17,455 nucleotides of DNA from Thermoplasmatales archaeon ex4484_6 (GCA_002254385.1 NJDO01000027.1:1-17455), one strand, 5' to 3'; positions 5,875 through 16,000 are shown, numbered from the stretch's first letter. Program-made: numbers and translations. Notes: generated from the letters alone by a model not told the origin.

Positions 5875-6858
5875 ATGAAGGGCCGGCATGCTTCCCCGTT
5901 CATGGTCCCGATCCTGCTGATGACTGCGGTGATCATCACCGGATGCGTCGATGACGGGGAAGATGACACCCGGGATTACAGGGGATTGATGAGAGATCTG
6001 GTGATCGCCATCAGCGAGCATGCGGGTTCCGTCAATGAGGATGCCGTCGTTATAACCCAGAACGGAAACGAACTGCTGTTCTCGGATGCCGGACTGACCG
6101 AACGGAACTCGACCTACGCCCGCCATATCGACGGCGTGGGGCAGGAGGATCTGTTCTACGGATATGACTCGGACAACGAACGGACGAAAGAGGAGGACAG
6201 CGAATATCTTCTGAAGATGCTGAGGGCCGCCCGGGACGGCGGTCTCGAGGTTCTCGTTACGGATTACTGCCGGGATACCGGAAGGATGGACGATTCCTAC
6301 GAGAGGAACCATGCGGAAGGGTTCATCTCCTTCGCGGCGGATCACAGGGAGCTCGATGATATTCCCGACCATCCGGATGAACCCTTCAACGTGAACGGCG
6401 ATGACATCACCGACCTGGATGATGCGTGCAACTTCCTGTATCTCATAGACCCCTCCGCCTATCCGGACAGGACGGAGTACCTTGATGCCCTGAGGGGAAC
6501 GGACCATGACATCCTGATAATCGACGCTTTCCACGACGGGGAGATGTTGACAGGGGAGGAGGTCGCCTCCCTGAAGGTGAAGAGCAATGGAGGATCGCGT
6601 CTTGTCATCTCGTACCTCAGCATAGGCGAGGCCGAGGATTACAGGTACTACTGGAAGGAGGACTGGAGCGGGGAGCCTCCTTCATGGCTGGAGAAGGAGA
6701 ACCCCGACTGGAAAGGAAATTACAGGGTCAGATACTGGGAGGCGGAATGGCAGGACATCATCTTCGGCAGCAGCGATTCCTATCTGGACAGAATACTCTC
6801 CTCCGGGTTCGACGGGGTCTATCTGGATATTATCGACGCGTTCGAGTATTATGAGTGA
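5875..6858 (+). CDS. COG2342/GH114-like lipoprotein (TM1410 family), apparently circularly permuted
   Basis: This is a putative extracellular glycosidase of the MJ1477/TM1410 family, in which some relatives are endo-alpha-1,4-polygalactosaminidases; the substrate here is unknown. A hydrophobic signal ending in the lipobox ITGC (C24) indicates export and lipid anchoring. The C-terminal half (about 185-327) has the family signatures: DILIIDAF (D217), YLSIGEAEDYRYYW (247-260), the WL..ENP.W.GNY..RYW segment (271-288), and GFDGVYLDIIDAFEYYE ending at the last residue. The N-terminal half holds the elements that normally follow: MRDLVIAISEHA, TQNGNELL (61-68), HIDGVGQEDLFY (84-95), VLVTDY (126-131) and AADHRELDDI. 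This is the reverse of the usual order, with residues 166-184 as the new linker. The complete barrel may still form. No ribosome-binding site is seen; a leaderless start is likely. The old 'cysteinyl-tRNA synthetase' label for this family does not fit an exported protein. Confidence 0.85.
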   Translation: MKGRHASPFMVPILLMTAVIITGCVDDGEDDTRDYRGLMRDLVIAISEHAGSVNEDAVVITQNGNELLFSDAGLTERNSTYARHIDGVGQEDLFYGYDSDNERTKEEDSEYLLKMLRAARDGGLEVLVTDYCRDTGRMDDSYERNHAEGFISFAADHRELDDIPDHPDEPFNVNGDDITDLDDACNFLYLIDPSAYPDRTEYLDALRGTDHDILIIDAFHDGEMLTGEEVASLKVKSNGGSRLVISYLSIGEAEDYRYYWKEDWSGEPPSWLEKENPDWKGNYRVRYWEAEWQDIIFGSSDSYLDRILSSGFDGVYLDIIDAFEYYE

Positions 6859-6974
6859 AACGTTCCGGGTCATAGGAATGATGATAACCGGAGATGGGTG
6901 CGAAGAACAGCCGGACATTCCAATTCGGGTGCATCGGAGATCCACAACGAACAAATGGAATTCAAAGGGGAAAC

Positions 6975-8132
6975 TCAACCGACGAGAGGAAGACTGAAAA
7001 AGAACGTCGAACCCTTTCCCTCGCCCTCGCTCTCGGCCCAGACCTTGCCTCCGTGTGCCTCCACTATCCCCCTGACGATGGCAAGACCCAGACCGGTGCT
7101 TCCCTCCACCCTCTCTCCCGTCCTGTAGAATCTCTCGAAGACCTTTTCCAGTTCATTTCCGGGCAGTCCGCGACCCGTGTCCTTCACCCACACCACGATA
7201 CCATCATCCGAGGAAGAGGCTCCCACCGTGATCCCGGCCCCCTCTCCCGAATACCTGACGGCATTCGACAGGTAATTGGTTATGGCCCTCTTCATCTTCG
7301 ACCTGTCCACCCTGACCCTCGGAAGGTCGGGAAGCTCCGCCGATATGTTCTGACCTTTCCCGGATGCTGTTATCCTCATCTCTTCAACCGTTTCCTCTAT
7401 CAGGGATGCCATGTCCACTTCCTCCTTCTTCAGCTTCATGGTACCCACATCCATCCGGGACAGGTCAAGGGTATCCATTCTGAGCTGGTCCAGTATCTCC
7501 GCGGATTTTTTCATGTTCCCCAGGATCCTCTTCATGTTCTCATCGAGCGAATCCCAGAACATCTGCTCGATGAGCTCCAGGTTGCCCTTGATGACGGTTA
7601 TGGGGGTCCCCATATCATGTGAGAGAATGGAAATGAACTCGTTCTTTATCCTGTCCGCTTCCTTGAGCTTCTCGTTGGAGCGCTCGAGCTTTCTCTGCAC
7701 GGAGTCCCTGAGACGGATCTCCTCCTGAAGCTGCCTGTTGTAATGGATCACCTCATCCCTTGCCATCTTCAGCTCGACATGGGTCCTTACCCTTGCGAGG
7801 AGTTCCGGTGTCGAGAAGGGTTTGGAAACATAATCCTGGGCACCGACGGAGAAACCCTTGACCCTCGATTCCTCGTCCGTCTTGGCCGTCAGGAAGATCA
7901 CCGGGACAGTCTTTCCGGAGGGAAGCTCCCTGATCCTTCTGCATGTCTCGTACCCATCGATCCCGGGCATCATGATATCGAGAAGGATTATATCGAATTC
8001 CGATCCCTCCATCTTCCTCAGGGCATCTTCACCGTTGGTCGAGAACGAGACCGAATAACCCGCATCCCTCAGGACCGACCCGAGGACCTGTATATTCTTC
8101 ATGTTGTCATCGACGATTAACACCTTTGCCAT
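6975..8132 (-). CDS. Response regulator-histidine kinase fusion (REC-HisKA-HATPase)
   Basis: This is a soluble signalling protein of 385 residues. REC (1-120) has the acidic pair DD at 8-9, the phospho-acceptor D52 in LLDIMMPG, T82 and K104 (SKPF). A charged helix (about 125-165) leads to a HisKA domain with H172 in SHDMGTP, followed by the ATPase domain with N290 (N-box), DTGRGLP (G1, D318), FERFYRTG and GSTGLGLAI (G2). All catalytic motifs are present, so it should both receive a phosphate and autophosphorylate. There is no membrane segment. The start at 8132 is preceded by GGAGGAGGG; ATGs at 8153 and 8171 are in frame, and the one at 8171 overlaps the upstream kinase gene. The arrangement with the hybrid kinase gene implies co-transcription and translational coupling. 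The REC domain is a natural acceptor for the hybrid kinase's phosphate. Confidence 0.92.
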   Translation of the reverse strand: MAKVLIVDDNMKNIQVLGSVLRDAGYSVSFSTNGEDALRKMEGSEFDIILLDIMMPGIDGYETCRRIRELPSGKTVPVIFLTAKTDEESRVKGFSVGAQDYVSKPFSTPELLARVRTHVELKMARDEVIHYNRQLQEEIRLRDSVQRKLERSNEKLKEADRIKNEFISILSHDMGTPITVIKGNLELIEQMFWDSLDENMKRILGNMKKSAEILDQLRMDTLDLSRMDVGTMKLKKEEVDMASLIEETVEEMRITASGKGQNISAELPDLPRVRVDRSKMKRAITNYLSNAVRYSGEGAGITVGASSSDDGIVVWVKDTGRGLPGNELEKVFERFYRTGERVEGSTGLGLAIVRGIVEAHGGKVWAESEGEGKGSTFFFSLPLVG

Positions 8133-8154
8133 TCTAGGGGTTCCCTCCTCCATT

Positions 8155-11100
8155 TCATTCGCCCCCTCCATCCATGGTCTCGAGTCTGGACAGTATGGAT
8201 GTCATCCGGTCAATATCGAACGAGGCAACCGCTTCCAGCAGGTCCCTGGAGACATTCGACAATGCGGTGATACCCTCCTTTTCGGCAATCTCGCTCAATT
8301 CTCTGCCCAGTTTCTCGATCAGATCCACGGAAGATGTTCTTGCTGCCTCTCGCACCAGTTTCATGACGGAATGACCGGAGAGATCGATGCCCTCCAGATC
8401 GTCGGAATTTCCGTTAGAGGACGATGGGAGATCGGCCTCCTGTTCGGTCCTTTCAACCCTCATTTTCTCATGGGGAAGATGCCTTGAAAGAAGGTCCACC
8501 AGCTCATTCGACGAGAAGGGTTTGATCAGCAGATCGTCGAATCCCTCTTCGGAGAGTCTCGACCGGTCCTCCACTATTATCGAAGCCGTGAACGCGACAA
8601 GTTTCGTTCCGCTGAGCTGGGGTTCATTCCGTATCCTCGATGCGACCTCCCAACCGTCCATCCCGGGCATCTTGATATCCACGAGAACCAGTTCCGGCCT
8701 GTATTCCCTCACCAGATTCAGACATTCCTCCCCGCTATCCGCCTCCAGGACATTGATGTTGTGATCTTCCAGGTAGCCCTTCACGAGGTCCCGGTTGGAG
8801 ATGACATCATCCACAACAAGTATTGTGGACCCCCTGAAAACGATCCTCTCCGTGAAGCCCGTATCCGCATCCCGATCCTCTTCCGGTTCCGCGACACGCA
8901 CCCCCGGAAGAAACACCTGGAATCTGCTTCCCTTCCCGACGGTGCTCGTGACGGAAAGCGTGCCTCCCATCATCTCCACAAGTTTTCTGGAGATGGCAAG
9001 TCCGAGACCGGTCCCGCCGTATTTCCCGGAATCCTGTCCCTTTACCTGGTCGAAGGTTCCGAATATCCGGTCCACCTCATCCGGAGGGATACCGATTCCG
9101 GTATCCTCGACGAACAAGGAGATATCCATCTTCGCATCATCATCCTTCCCGGTCCCCGACTCGAGCCCGACCGTGATGGAACCCCTTTCCGTGAACTTGA
9201 CGGCGTTTCCTATCAGATTTAGCAGGACCTGTCTGAGGCGGACCTCGTCCATCATGAGGTATTTCGGGACATCATCCGGAACCATCGTATTCAATTCCAG
9301 TCCCTTGTCGGATGTCTTTTTACGGAAGATCCGCTCCATGTCCATCACGATGCTGACAGGGTCCGTCGGGGTGAACACAAGTTCCAGTTTTCCGGCCTCA
9401 ATCTTGGAGAGATCGAGAATATCGTTGATCAACCTTAGGAGGGTCTTGCCGCTGGATCTTATCGCCTCCAGCTGGACCCTCTGGGAGGGATCCGTTATCT
9501 TCCTCTCCAGTATCTCCGTGAAGCCGAGTATGGCGTTCATGGGGGTTCTTATCTCGTGGGACATGTTGGCCAGGAACTCGGATTTCATCCTTGCAGCTTC
9601 CTCCGCCCTCTCCTTTGCTTCGATCATCGCAAGCTCGGCTCTCTTCTTCTGCGAGATATCCCTGTAGGTCGCATACAGGGCTTCCAGATCATCCCCTATC
9701 CTGATGGGGGTCCCGATCAACGACACATCGAAGAGCTTCCCGTACTTCGTGGACCTCTTCGTCTCCCTGTACACCGTCTCCCCATCCCTCACCAGATTCG
9801 TGAGGTTCATGGCCTCTGCCCTGAGCTCGTCCGGAGCTATGAGATCGTCTATATAATGGCCGATGACCTCCTCCTTGGTATAACCGAACAACCTCTCGAA
9901 TCCCCTGTTCACACGGACTATTCTCTCCTCGAGATCGAGTATGGCGATCGCCTCCGGGGATTCTTCAAACAGGCTTTCGAAATAGGTCTTCTGCCTGATG
10001 ACCTCTCTTTCCCCCTTCTTCTTATCCGTGATATCGCGAACGGTCCCGACACCGTGCCACCTGTTGTTCAATTTCAGTGCTGATAGAGCAAGCTGGATGG
10101 TGATCTCCTTTCCGTCCTTTCTCAAGGCTTCCATGTCCAGTACCTTCCCTATGGCCTTCCCCTCCCCGGTCTCCATGAATCTGGGGAATGCCTTCATGAA
10201 TGCCCCATGATATCTACTTGGTGCTATTGTTTGATGGAGGTCCTTGCCGAGAATCTCAGCTTCGGTGTATCCGAAAATGCGTTCCGCTGATGGGTTCCAG
10301 AATATGATTCTCCCCTCATTGTCGATCATGATTATTGCATCCTGGGAAGCATCGGTGATGGCCTTCAACCTCTCCTCGCCTTCCCTCATTTTTTCCTCCG
10401 CCCGCTTCATGTTGGTGATGTCCACGAAGCTATTCACCAGTGCCCTTCTCCCCTCGAGCTCTATCTCCGTACCCGTTACCAGTATCGTTATCTTCTCTCC
10501 CCTGCAGTTCGTGATGGTCTTCTCCACACCTTCCATCTTCATCCCGGGATCCGCTATGGAGCAGATGCTTCCCTCAGTGGAACCGGTGAGATCGGAACAA
10601 CTTCTCCCGATCAGGTCGCCGAGTTCCATCCCCAGGATCTCCCTTGCCCTGGGATTCGCATCGAGGATCGAATTGGTCTCGGCATCGATGATTACTATCC
10701 CGGCCTGAACGCTCTCGAGTATCATCTCCAGCTGTCTCTGGGTCTCCAGCAGCGATTCCTCCATCCGCTTCTTCTCGGTCACATCCTCCACTGTCCCCTC
10801 GTAATAGAGGACATTCCCCTCCTCATCCTTCACGCATCTGGCCGTCTCGTTGACGATAAGGTCGCTCCCGTCCTTCCTCTTCCAGACCATCTCCTGCTCG
10901 TTGATCTCCCCCTCGGCTTCGACCCTTCGTTTGAAAAGGTCCCTCTCCGAGGGGTCGTCGTAACCCTCCCTGTTCAGATCCCTTTTCATCAGCTCCTCCA
11001 GGGACTCGAAACCCAGCATTCTGACAAGAGCCGGATTTGCCATGAGGACTCTCCCGTCCGGTGATGATCTGTAGATGCCCAGATTCGACCTCTCGAAGAT

Positions 11101-12828
11101 GCTCCTGAACCTCTCCTCCGAACGCATCAGATTCAATTCCGCTTCCCTCTGGGCAGTGACATCCTGAAGCGTTCCCGATATCCTCGTCGGGGTTCCGTCA
11201 TCCCTTCTCTCCACGACCTTCCCCTTCATCCTGATCCATCTCGGATGGTCCTCTCTCGTATTCAGCCTGAACACCGCATCGAAAACATCGGATCCACCAT
11301 CGAAATGATGATGGAGCAGGGAGAGCACGTCACCCCTGTCCTCAGGGTGGATCATTCCCTCCCAGACGTCCCATGTCATGCCTTCCCTGCCGATCCGGGG
11401 ACCGGACCCCGACATGTAATCGTCATCTACTATGAGTTCCCCCGTATCGATATCAAGCTCCCAGAAACCCATCTCGGCTCCTTCCAGGGCCAGTTCGAGT
11501 CTTCTTCTTGCTCTCTCTTCCCTCCCCTTCGCCGCGGTCCTGTATAGGAATCCGGCAATATTGACCCCTATTCCCCTGACCGCATCCTGCATACGTTCAT
11601 CCATCTCCACATCGCCGGGCAATATCATCATGAGACAGATGTGCAGGTCCTTCTTGTTGTACAGCGGAATATTGTAGAGAACCTCATCCCCCTTCACGGA
11701 TGGGAAGATAAAACCCTTGAATCCAGAAACCTTCCTCATGAACACCTCATTCCTATCGGTAGCGGACCGGATGAGGCTCCCTATCGGGTTTGAGAAAAGT
11801 TCCATGATGGTGTCCTCTCTGAATCCGGATGTGGATGCCACCTTCATGTCCACCCCGTCCCTTACAATGAGAGCGATGTGTGTCGCTCCCATGAATCTCG
11901 ATATCAGATCCATGACCGCCTTGAGACCGGCTTCTCTCTCCTCCCTCTCGAGAAGCGTCTCCATTACCTCTCTCTTGAATTTCAACTCCCTCTCTATCTT
12001 CTTCCGACGGCTCACATCCCTCATTACGCAATGTATCGCGGAGAGTTCCCCTCCCTCCCCGAATACGGGTTTCCCCGTGATCTCAACCGGAAAGGGATCT
12101 CCCTCCGCGGGTCTGTACATGATCTCCAGGGATGCCGATCTACCCTCTCTTCCCATCACCTCGATGTTTTCGAGTGCTTTCTCGAATTCCCCGGGGTCCG
12201 CGAAGTACTTCAGAACATTCTCCCCCACCTCCTCCTCCGGTGCGTAACCTCCGAATTCACGGGCCGCGGGAGACAGGTATTCGAGCGTCATGTCGGGTTT
12301 TATGGAGAAAACGACATCCCTCTGGTTCTCGGCAAGGAGACGGAATTTTCTCTCACTGTCCTCGAGACGTTTCCTTGCTTCGATGCTTTCCGTGACATCC
12401 TCCCCGGAACCTATCAAGAACCTTATCCTGCCTTCTTCATCCTTCACGAAACTGTTCAACCACTTTATCGTCCTCACCCGACCAGTGGTGGTCAGTATCC
12501 CGTTCTGATGTTTCCTGGCGGTCTCCACATCTCCCCGGAGCATCTTCCCGAACACCTCCTTCACCGCCGACCTTTCCGAAGGAGGGATGAATTCCTCGAA
12601 CCAGTTCCTCCCGAGCACCTCCTCCTTTCCGGCTTCCAGCATCTCCAGACATCTGTCGTTCGCCAGCCGGACGATACCGTTCTCATCCAGTATCACGAAT
12701 ATGCTGTTCGTCATGTCGATGTAGTCCACAAGTTTGAGCCCCTCGATAACGGAGATGGCATCGCGGCTAGGATCCTCAGCCGAATGAGAAGCTCCGGAGG
12801 GCCGGGACGCAATTGGGGATGCGGCCAT
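8155..12828 (-). CDS. Multi-PAS hybrid histidine kinase (7 PAS, GAF-like, HisKA, HATPase, REC)
   Basis: This is a cytoplasmic sensor kinase of about 1557 residues with no membrane segment. Approximate order: PAS1 (35-155), PAS2 (160-285), a GAF-like domain (295-435), PAS3 of the PAS_3 type (445-565), PAS4 (570-690), PAS5 (700-810), PAS6 (820-935), PAS7 (945-1065), HisKA with H1091 in MSHEIRTPMNAIL, and HATPase with NLIGNAVKF, DTGIGIPP and the GTGLGLAI lid. REC has D1384 (LVDIKMPGMDG), T1414 and K1436. A last helical domain (about 1485-1555) resembles the Hpt-like tail of bacterial hybrid kinases but has no obvious phospho-accepting histidine. The ATG at 12828 has AGGTGA five bases upstream; the frame also allows a GTG at 12837. 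PAS5 keeps cysteines (C744, C756, C775). Ligands are not predictable. It is the first gene of an operon with the REC-kinase. Confidence 0.93.
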   Translation of the reverse strand: MAASPIASRPSGASHSAEDPSRDAISVIEGLKLVDYIDMTNSIFVILDENGIVRLANDRCLEMLEAGKEEVLGRNWFEEFIPPSERSAVKEVFGKMLRGDVETARKHQNGILTTTGRVRTIKWLNSFVKDEEGRIRFLIGSGEDVTESIEARKRLEDSERKFRLLAENQRDVVFSIKPDMTLEYLSPAAREFGGYAPEEEVGENVLKYFADPGEFEKALENIEVMGREGRSASLEIMYRPAEGDPFPVEITGKPVFGEGGELSAIHCVMRDVSRRKKIERELKFKREVMETLLEREEREAGLKAVMDLISRFMGATHIALIVRDGVDMKVASTSGFREDTIMELFSNPIGSLIRSATDRNEVFMRKVSGFKGFIFPSVKGDEVLYNIPLYNKKDLHICLMMILPGDVEMDERMQDAVRGIGVNIAGFLYRTAAKGREERARRRLELALEGAEMGFWELDIDTGELIVDDDYMSGSGPRIGREGMTWDVWEGMIHPEDRGDVLSLLHHHFDGGSDVFDAVFRLNTREDHPRWIRMKGKVVERRDDGTPTRISGTLQDVTAQREAELNLMRSEERFRSIFERSNLGIYRSSPDGRVLMANPALVRMLGFESLEELMKRDLNREGYDDPSERDLFKRRVEAEGEINEQEMVWKRKDGSDLIVNETARCVKDEEGNVLYYEGTVEDVTEKKRMEESLLETQRQLEMILESVQAGIVIIDAETNSILDANPRAREILGMELGDLIGRSCSDLTGSTEGSICSIADPGMKMEGVEKTITNCRGEKITILVTGTEIELEGRRALVNSFVDITNMKRAEEKMREGEERLKAITDASQDAIIMIDNEGRIIFWNPSAERIFGYTEAEILGKDLHQTIAPSRYHGAFMKAFPRFMETGEGKAIGKVLDMEALRKDGKEITIQLALSALKLNNRWHGVGTVRDITDKKKGEREVIRQKTYFESLFEESPEAIAILDLEERIVRVNRGFERLFGYTKEEVIGHYIDDLIAPDELRAEAMNLTNLVRDGETVYRETKRSTKYGKLFDVSLIGTPIRIGDDLEALYATYRDISQKKRAELAMIEAKERAEEAARMKSEFLANMSHEIRTPMNAILGFTEILERKITDPSQRVQLEAIRSSGKTLLRLINDILDLSKIEAGKLELVFTPTDPVSIVMDMERIFRKKTSDKGLELNTMVPDDVPKYLMMDEVRLRQVLLNLIGNAVKFTERGSITVGLESGTGKDDDAKMDISLFVEDTGIGIPPDEVDRIFGTFDQVKGQDSGKYGGTGLGLAISRKLVEMMGGTLSVTSTVGKGSRFQVFLPGVRVAEPEEDRDADTGFTERIVFRGSTILVVDDVISNRDLVKGYLEDHNINVLEADSGEECLNLVREYRPELVLVDIKMPGMDGWEVASRIRNEPQLSGTKLVAFTASIIVEDRSRLSEEGFDDLLIKPFSSNELVDLLSRHLPHEKMRVERTEQEADLPSSSNGNSDDLEGIDLSGHSVMKLVREAARTSSVDLIEKLGRELSEIAEKEGITALSNVSRDLLEAVASFDIDRMTSILSRLETMDGGGE

Positions 12829-12833
12829 CTGTT

Positions 12834-12839
12834 TCACCT
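12834..12839 (-). promoter_or_regulatory. Ribosome-binding site AGGTGA for the hybrid kinase
   Basis: On the minus strand AGGTGA ends five bases before the ATG at 12828. A GTG start at 12837 would lie inside this site, so the ATG is preferred. Confidence 0.65.
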
Positions 12840-12927
12840 TGCCAATCAGAGATCTGTCAATCGATTCCCATTCCCGGAGTGAGTCATAGGATCGACTACC
12901 TGAAACCCGTATGCAATTGAGTCCTGG

Positions 12928-12947
12928 AGAATTTATTTAAACGTTTT
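12928..12947. promoter_or_regulatory. AT-rich core of a divergent promoter region
   Basis: GAATTTATTTAAACGTTT is the only strong AT-rich run in the 199-base gap between the hybrid kinase and the giant surface protein. It can serve as a TATA box in either direction: TTTAAATAAA toward the kinase (leader of about 75 bases) or TTTATTTAAA toward the surface protein (leader of about 60 bases). It contains the 8-bp palindrome AAACGTTT (12939-12946). Which strand uses it cannot be decided by eye. Confidence 0.45.
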
Positions 12948-13027
12948 TCGGTGAATATCGCCAAAAGATACCGTGGATTGAGAAGATTTGATATCGGATA
13001 AGACGGATGAGGAGCGGGGGGAAAAAT

Positions 13028-16000
13028 ATGAAAGAGGAAAAGATAGCTTGCCATGAAAGTGCATTCCGCGGAAGGGGAGCCGCTTTGGCTCTCGTTCTCA
13101 TACTCGTCATCTCATCCGTCGGCGGGATCGTTTCGTCCGGTGGAGATCCTGCCAGATTCACTGCCGGCGATATCCTCGTGAATTACCGCATGAACGAGGG
13201 AAGCGGACAGATCGCTGCGGATTCCAGCGGGAACGGCAACGACGCGTTTCTCGGTCTTTCGGGTGATGCCGAGGGAGAGGACCCGGACTGGACCGAAGGC
13301 ATCAACGGCACAGGTCTGAACTTCGACGGCGTGAACGATCTGCTTATGTGCAGTCCCTTCGATTTTCCCGCGACGGAGTTTGCGATCGCCTTCTGGGTCA
13401 ACATCCCTGACAGCACGTATGATTCCTTCCCCGTATCCTACGCGGTCCCCGGAGAGGACAACGAGGTGCTCATCGTCCTCAGGGGAGACATACATATAGA
13501 GATAGATTGGCCGAACGAGTACTATGTCAGCAGGGACCTTCGGGACGGTGTTTGGCACCATCTTGTGGTGACATGGCAGAGCTCCGACGGAAAGATAGAC
13601 GTGTACATAGATGGCGAGCTCGAGGATTCCGGCACCCTCTCCCAGGGTGTGGAGGTCGTTCAGGGTGGGGCCCTCTCCCTTGGATACGAGCAGGACGAGG
13701 TGGGAGGAGGGTTCGAACCGAACCAGGGCCTCCTGGGTTCCATGGACGAGTTCATGATCCTCGGGAAATACATCGCAGGCCCGGAGGTGGAGGAGCTCTA
13801 TTCGAGCTACATGAGGCCCCCTTCGGGATTGACCGCCGTACCCGGAAGCGGGTTCGTCGACCTCTCGTGGAACGATGTCGTGGACCCGGATCTCGACCAT
13901 TACGACATCTTCAGGGTGGACCCCGGGAAGATGAACACGGGGCTTCTGGGATTCTATTACGACAACCCGAACCTCACCGACATGAAGATGGTGAGGGTGG
14001 ATGACAGCATCGATTTTCACTGGGAGGACGGAGCTCCCTCCCCCGGTATGGGAACCGATGATTTTTCGGTCTCGTGGAGGGGGTATCTGAAACTGGAGGA
14101 GAGCGGGGACCAGGACATCTACCTGACATACGATGACGGTGCCAGATTGTGGATCGACGGGGAACTGCTGATAGACGACTGGGACAACTCGGGAGAGTAC
14201 GAATCCTTCACCTGGAAGGACATGGAGGCCGGATACCACAGCATAAGGATAGATTACAGGGAAGCGGACATGAATGCGGCGGTATCCCTGGAGATCGACG
14301 GACCCCATTCCCCCAGGATGGTTGTTCCTCCCTCCGATCTCTTCAGCTTCAACATGACGGACTGGGTGAGGATCTCGTCGGTGGATGTGAGCAATTTCAG
14401 GGACAGCGGACTGGAGCCGGGCATCCCCAATTTCTATTACGTGACATACGTGCGTTCGGACGGGGGAGAGAGCGGCAGGTCGAATATCACGGCGGCCTCC
14501 CCGTCGAACCCGTCGACGCTCATCATCACACCCAACGAGCTCCATACGACCCTCGGGGCCGTACTGGAGACGGAGATCACCGTCGGGAACGACGGCAGGT
14601 ACAGGGACCTCTTCGAGCTGTCCGTCGGGGAACCATACACGGATTGGGTCGATATCGACAGACCGGGCATCTACCTCTCTCCGGGTCAGAAGGTACATCT
14701 TACGGCCAGGATCGGGATTCCGGTGGACGCGGCGGCGGGAACCGCGGGGATCGTCGTGGAGATGAGATCCGACCTGAACGGGGTGGTCCAGTCCGAGACC
14801 ATATGGGTCGAGATATCAACGGATCCCGTAATACGGAACCTGAAACCGGAGAACGGTTTCAACTCCGGGTCCATGAAGGTTCTCTTCACCTGGGAGACGG
14901 ACCTGGAAGCAAGCACCATGGTGTACCTGAGGGAGAAGGGTGAATCCGAATACACGGAGCATATCGGGGAGAGCGCAAGGGTCCACATGGTGAACCTTTC
15001 GCTGGAAAGGGAGAGGGAATACGAGTTCTACGTGAGGTCGGATTCCTCCTACGGAAGCGCCAGCAGCGAGGTGAGAAGCTTCACAGTGAGCACGGGTATA
15101 ATATTCTCCGAATCGTCGTATTCGGCCAGGGTCAGGAGGGATTACGATCAGCACTATTCGATAAGGGTGATGAACATCGATGAAAGGCTGCACAGAGCGA
15201 CCGTCTCGATCGACAACCCGTACGACGATATCGTGATAGGCTTCGTCGGTGACGGTTCGACGGACAGGGACCTCTCCCTTCCTCCCGGAACCTTCAAGAA
15301 CCTGGATCTTGCGATACATACCCAGGATGCAAGAAATATCGAGCACAGGATGATCCTGAACCTCACGACCATACCCCCCGAGGGTGAGGAGGCCGTTCAT
15401 GCCTTTGCCGTGCTTTTCGTGAAACTTGACCATGTGTTCGTGAATCTATCGGTGGAGGAGATATCATCTAACCCCTACACCCTTGAGAAGAGGGTAAGGA
15501 TCACCAATATCGATGATACGGTGACGGATCTCAACGTCTATGCCGATGAGGAGCATGCGTCATACATCAACATGGAACCCGCTGTCCGGCACGGACTGCT
15601 GGAAACGGACGGAAGCATCGAGATTGACATATTCCCGCAGCTTCACTTCGCATTCGTGCCGTTCACGGCAACCATATATGTTTCGGCCTTCTACAGAACA
15701 TACTCGATCGACCTGGACTTCGAACCCCCGGAAGGGTGGGAGGTCTTCTCCGCATCGGTGTATCCGAACTGGGGAGGATTTCCCTTCGTGGAGATCCCCG
15801 ACGATGATATCGATCTCGACGGTATACCGAACGCGGAGGACCCGGATTCCGACGGGGACGGCATCGAGAACGTTCTGGAACTCTTCCTGAGCCTCGATAC
15901 CGACAATGACGGTATCCCCAACACCTTAGACATCGACGACGACGGCGACGGGAACCCCGATGTGAGCGACCCCTGGAGAATAGATTTCGACAATGACTGG

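Noticed and set aside
5752..6534. 260-codon minus-strand frame
   Set aside because: It is antisense to the COG2342-type lipoprotein, whose plus frame shows a lipobox and family signatures.
5875..6858. Annotation as cysteinyl-tRNA synthetase
   Set aside because: This was a historical misassignment for the MJ1477/TM1410 family; an exported lipoprotein with glycosidase-like barrel motifs does not fit.
6859..6974. Possible small gene or terminator between the lipoprotein and REC-kinase genes
   Set aside because: In this 116-base convergent gap I see no convincing start with a ribosome-binding site, T-run or stem.
11878..12882. 334-codon plus-strand frame
   Set aside because: It is antisense to the N-terminal PAS domains of the hybrid kinase, without motifs or a ribosome-binding site.
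13112..14698. 528-codon minus-strand frame
   Set aside because: It is antisense to the LamG/PA14 part of the giant protein; the plus frame has clear domains and stays open to the window edge.
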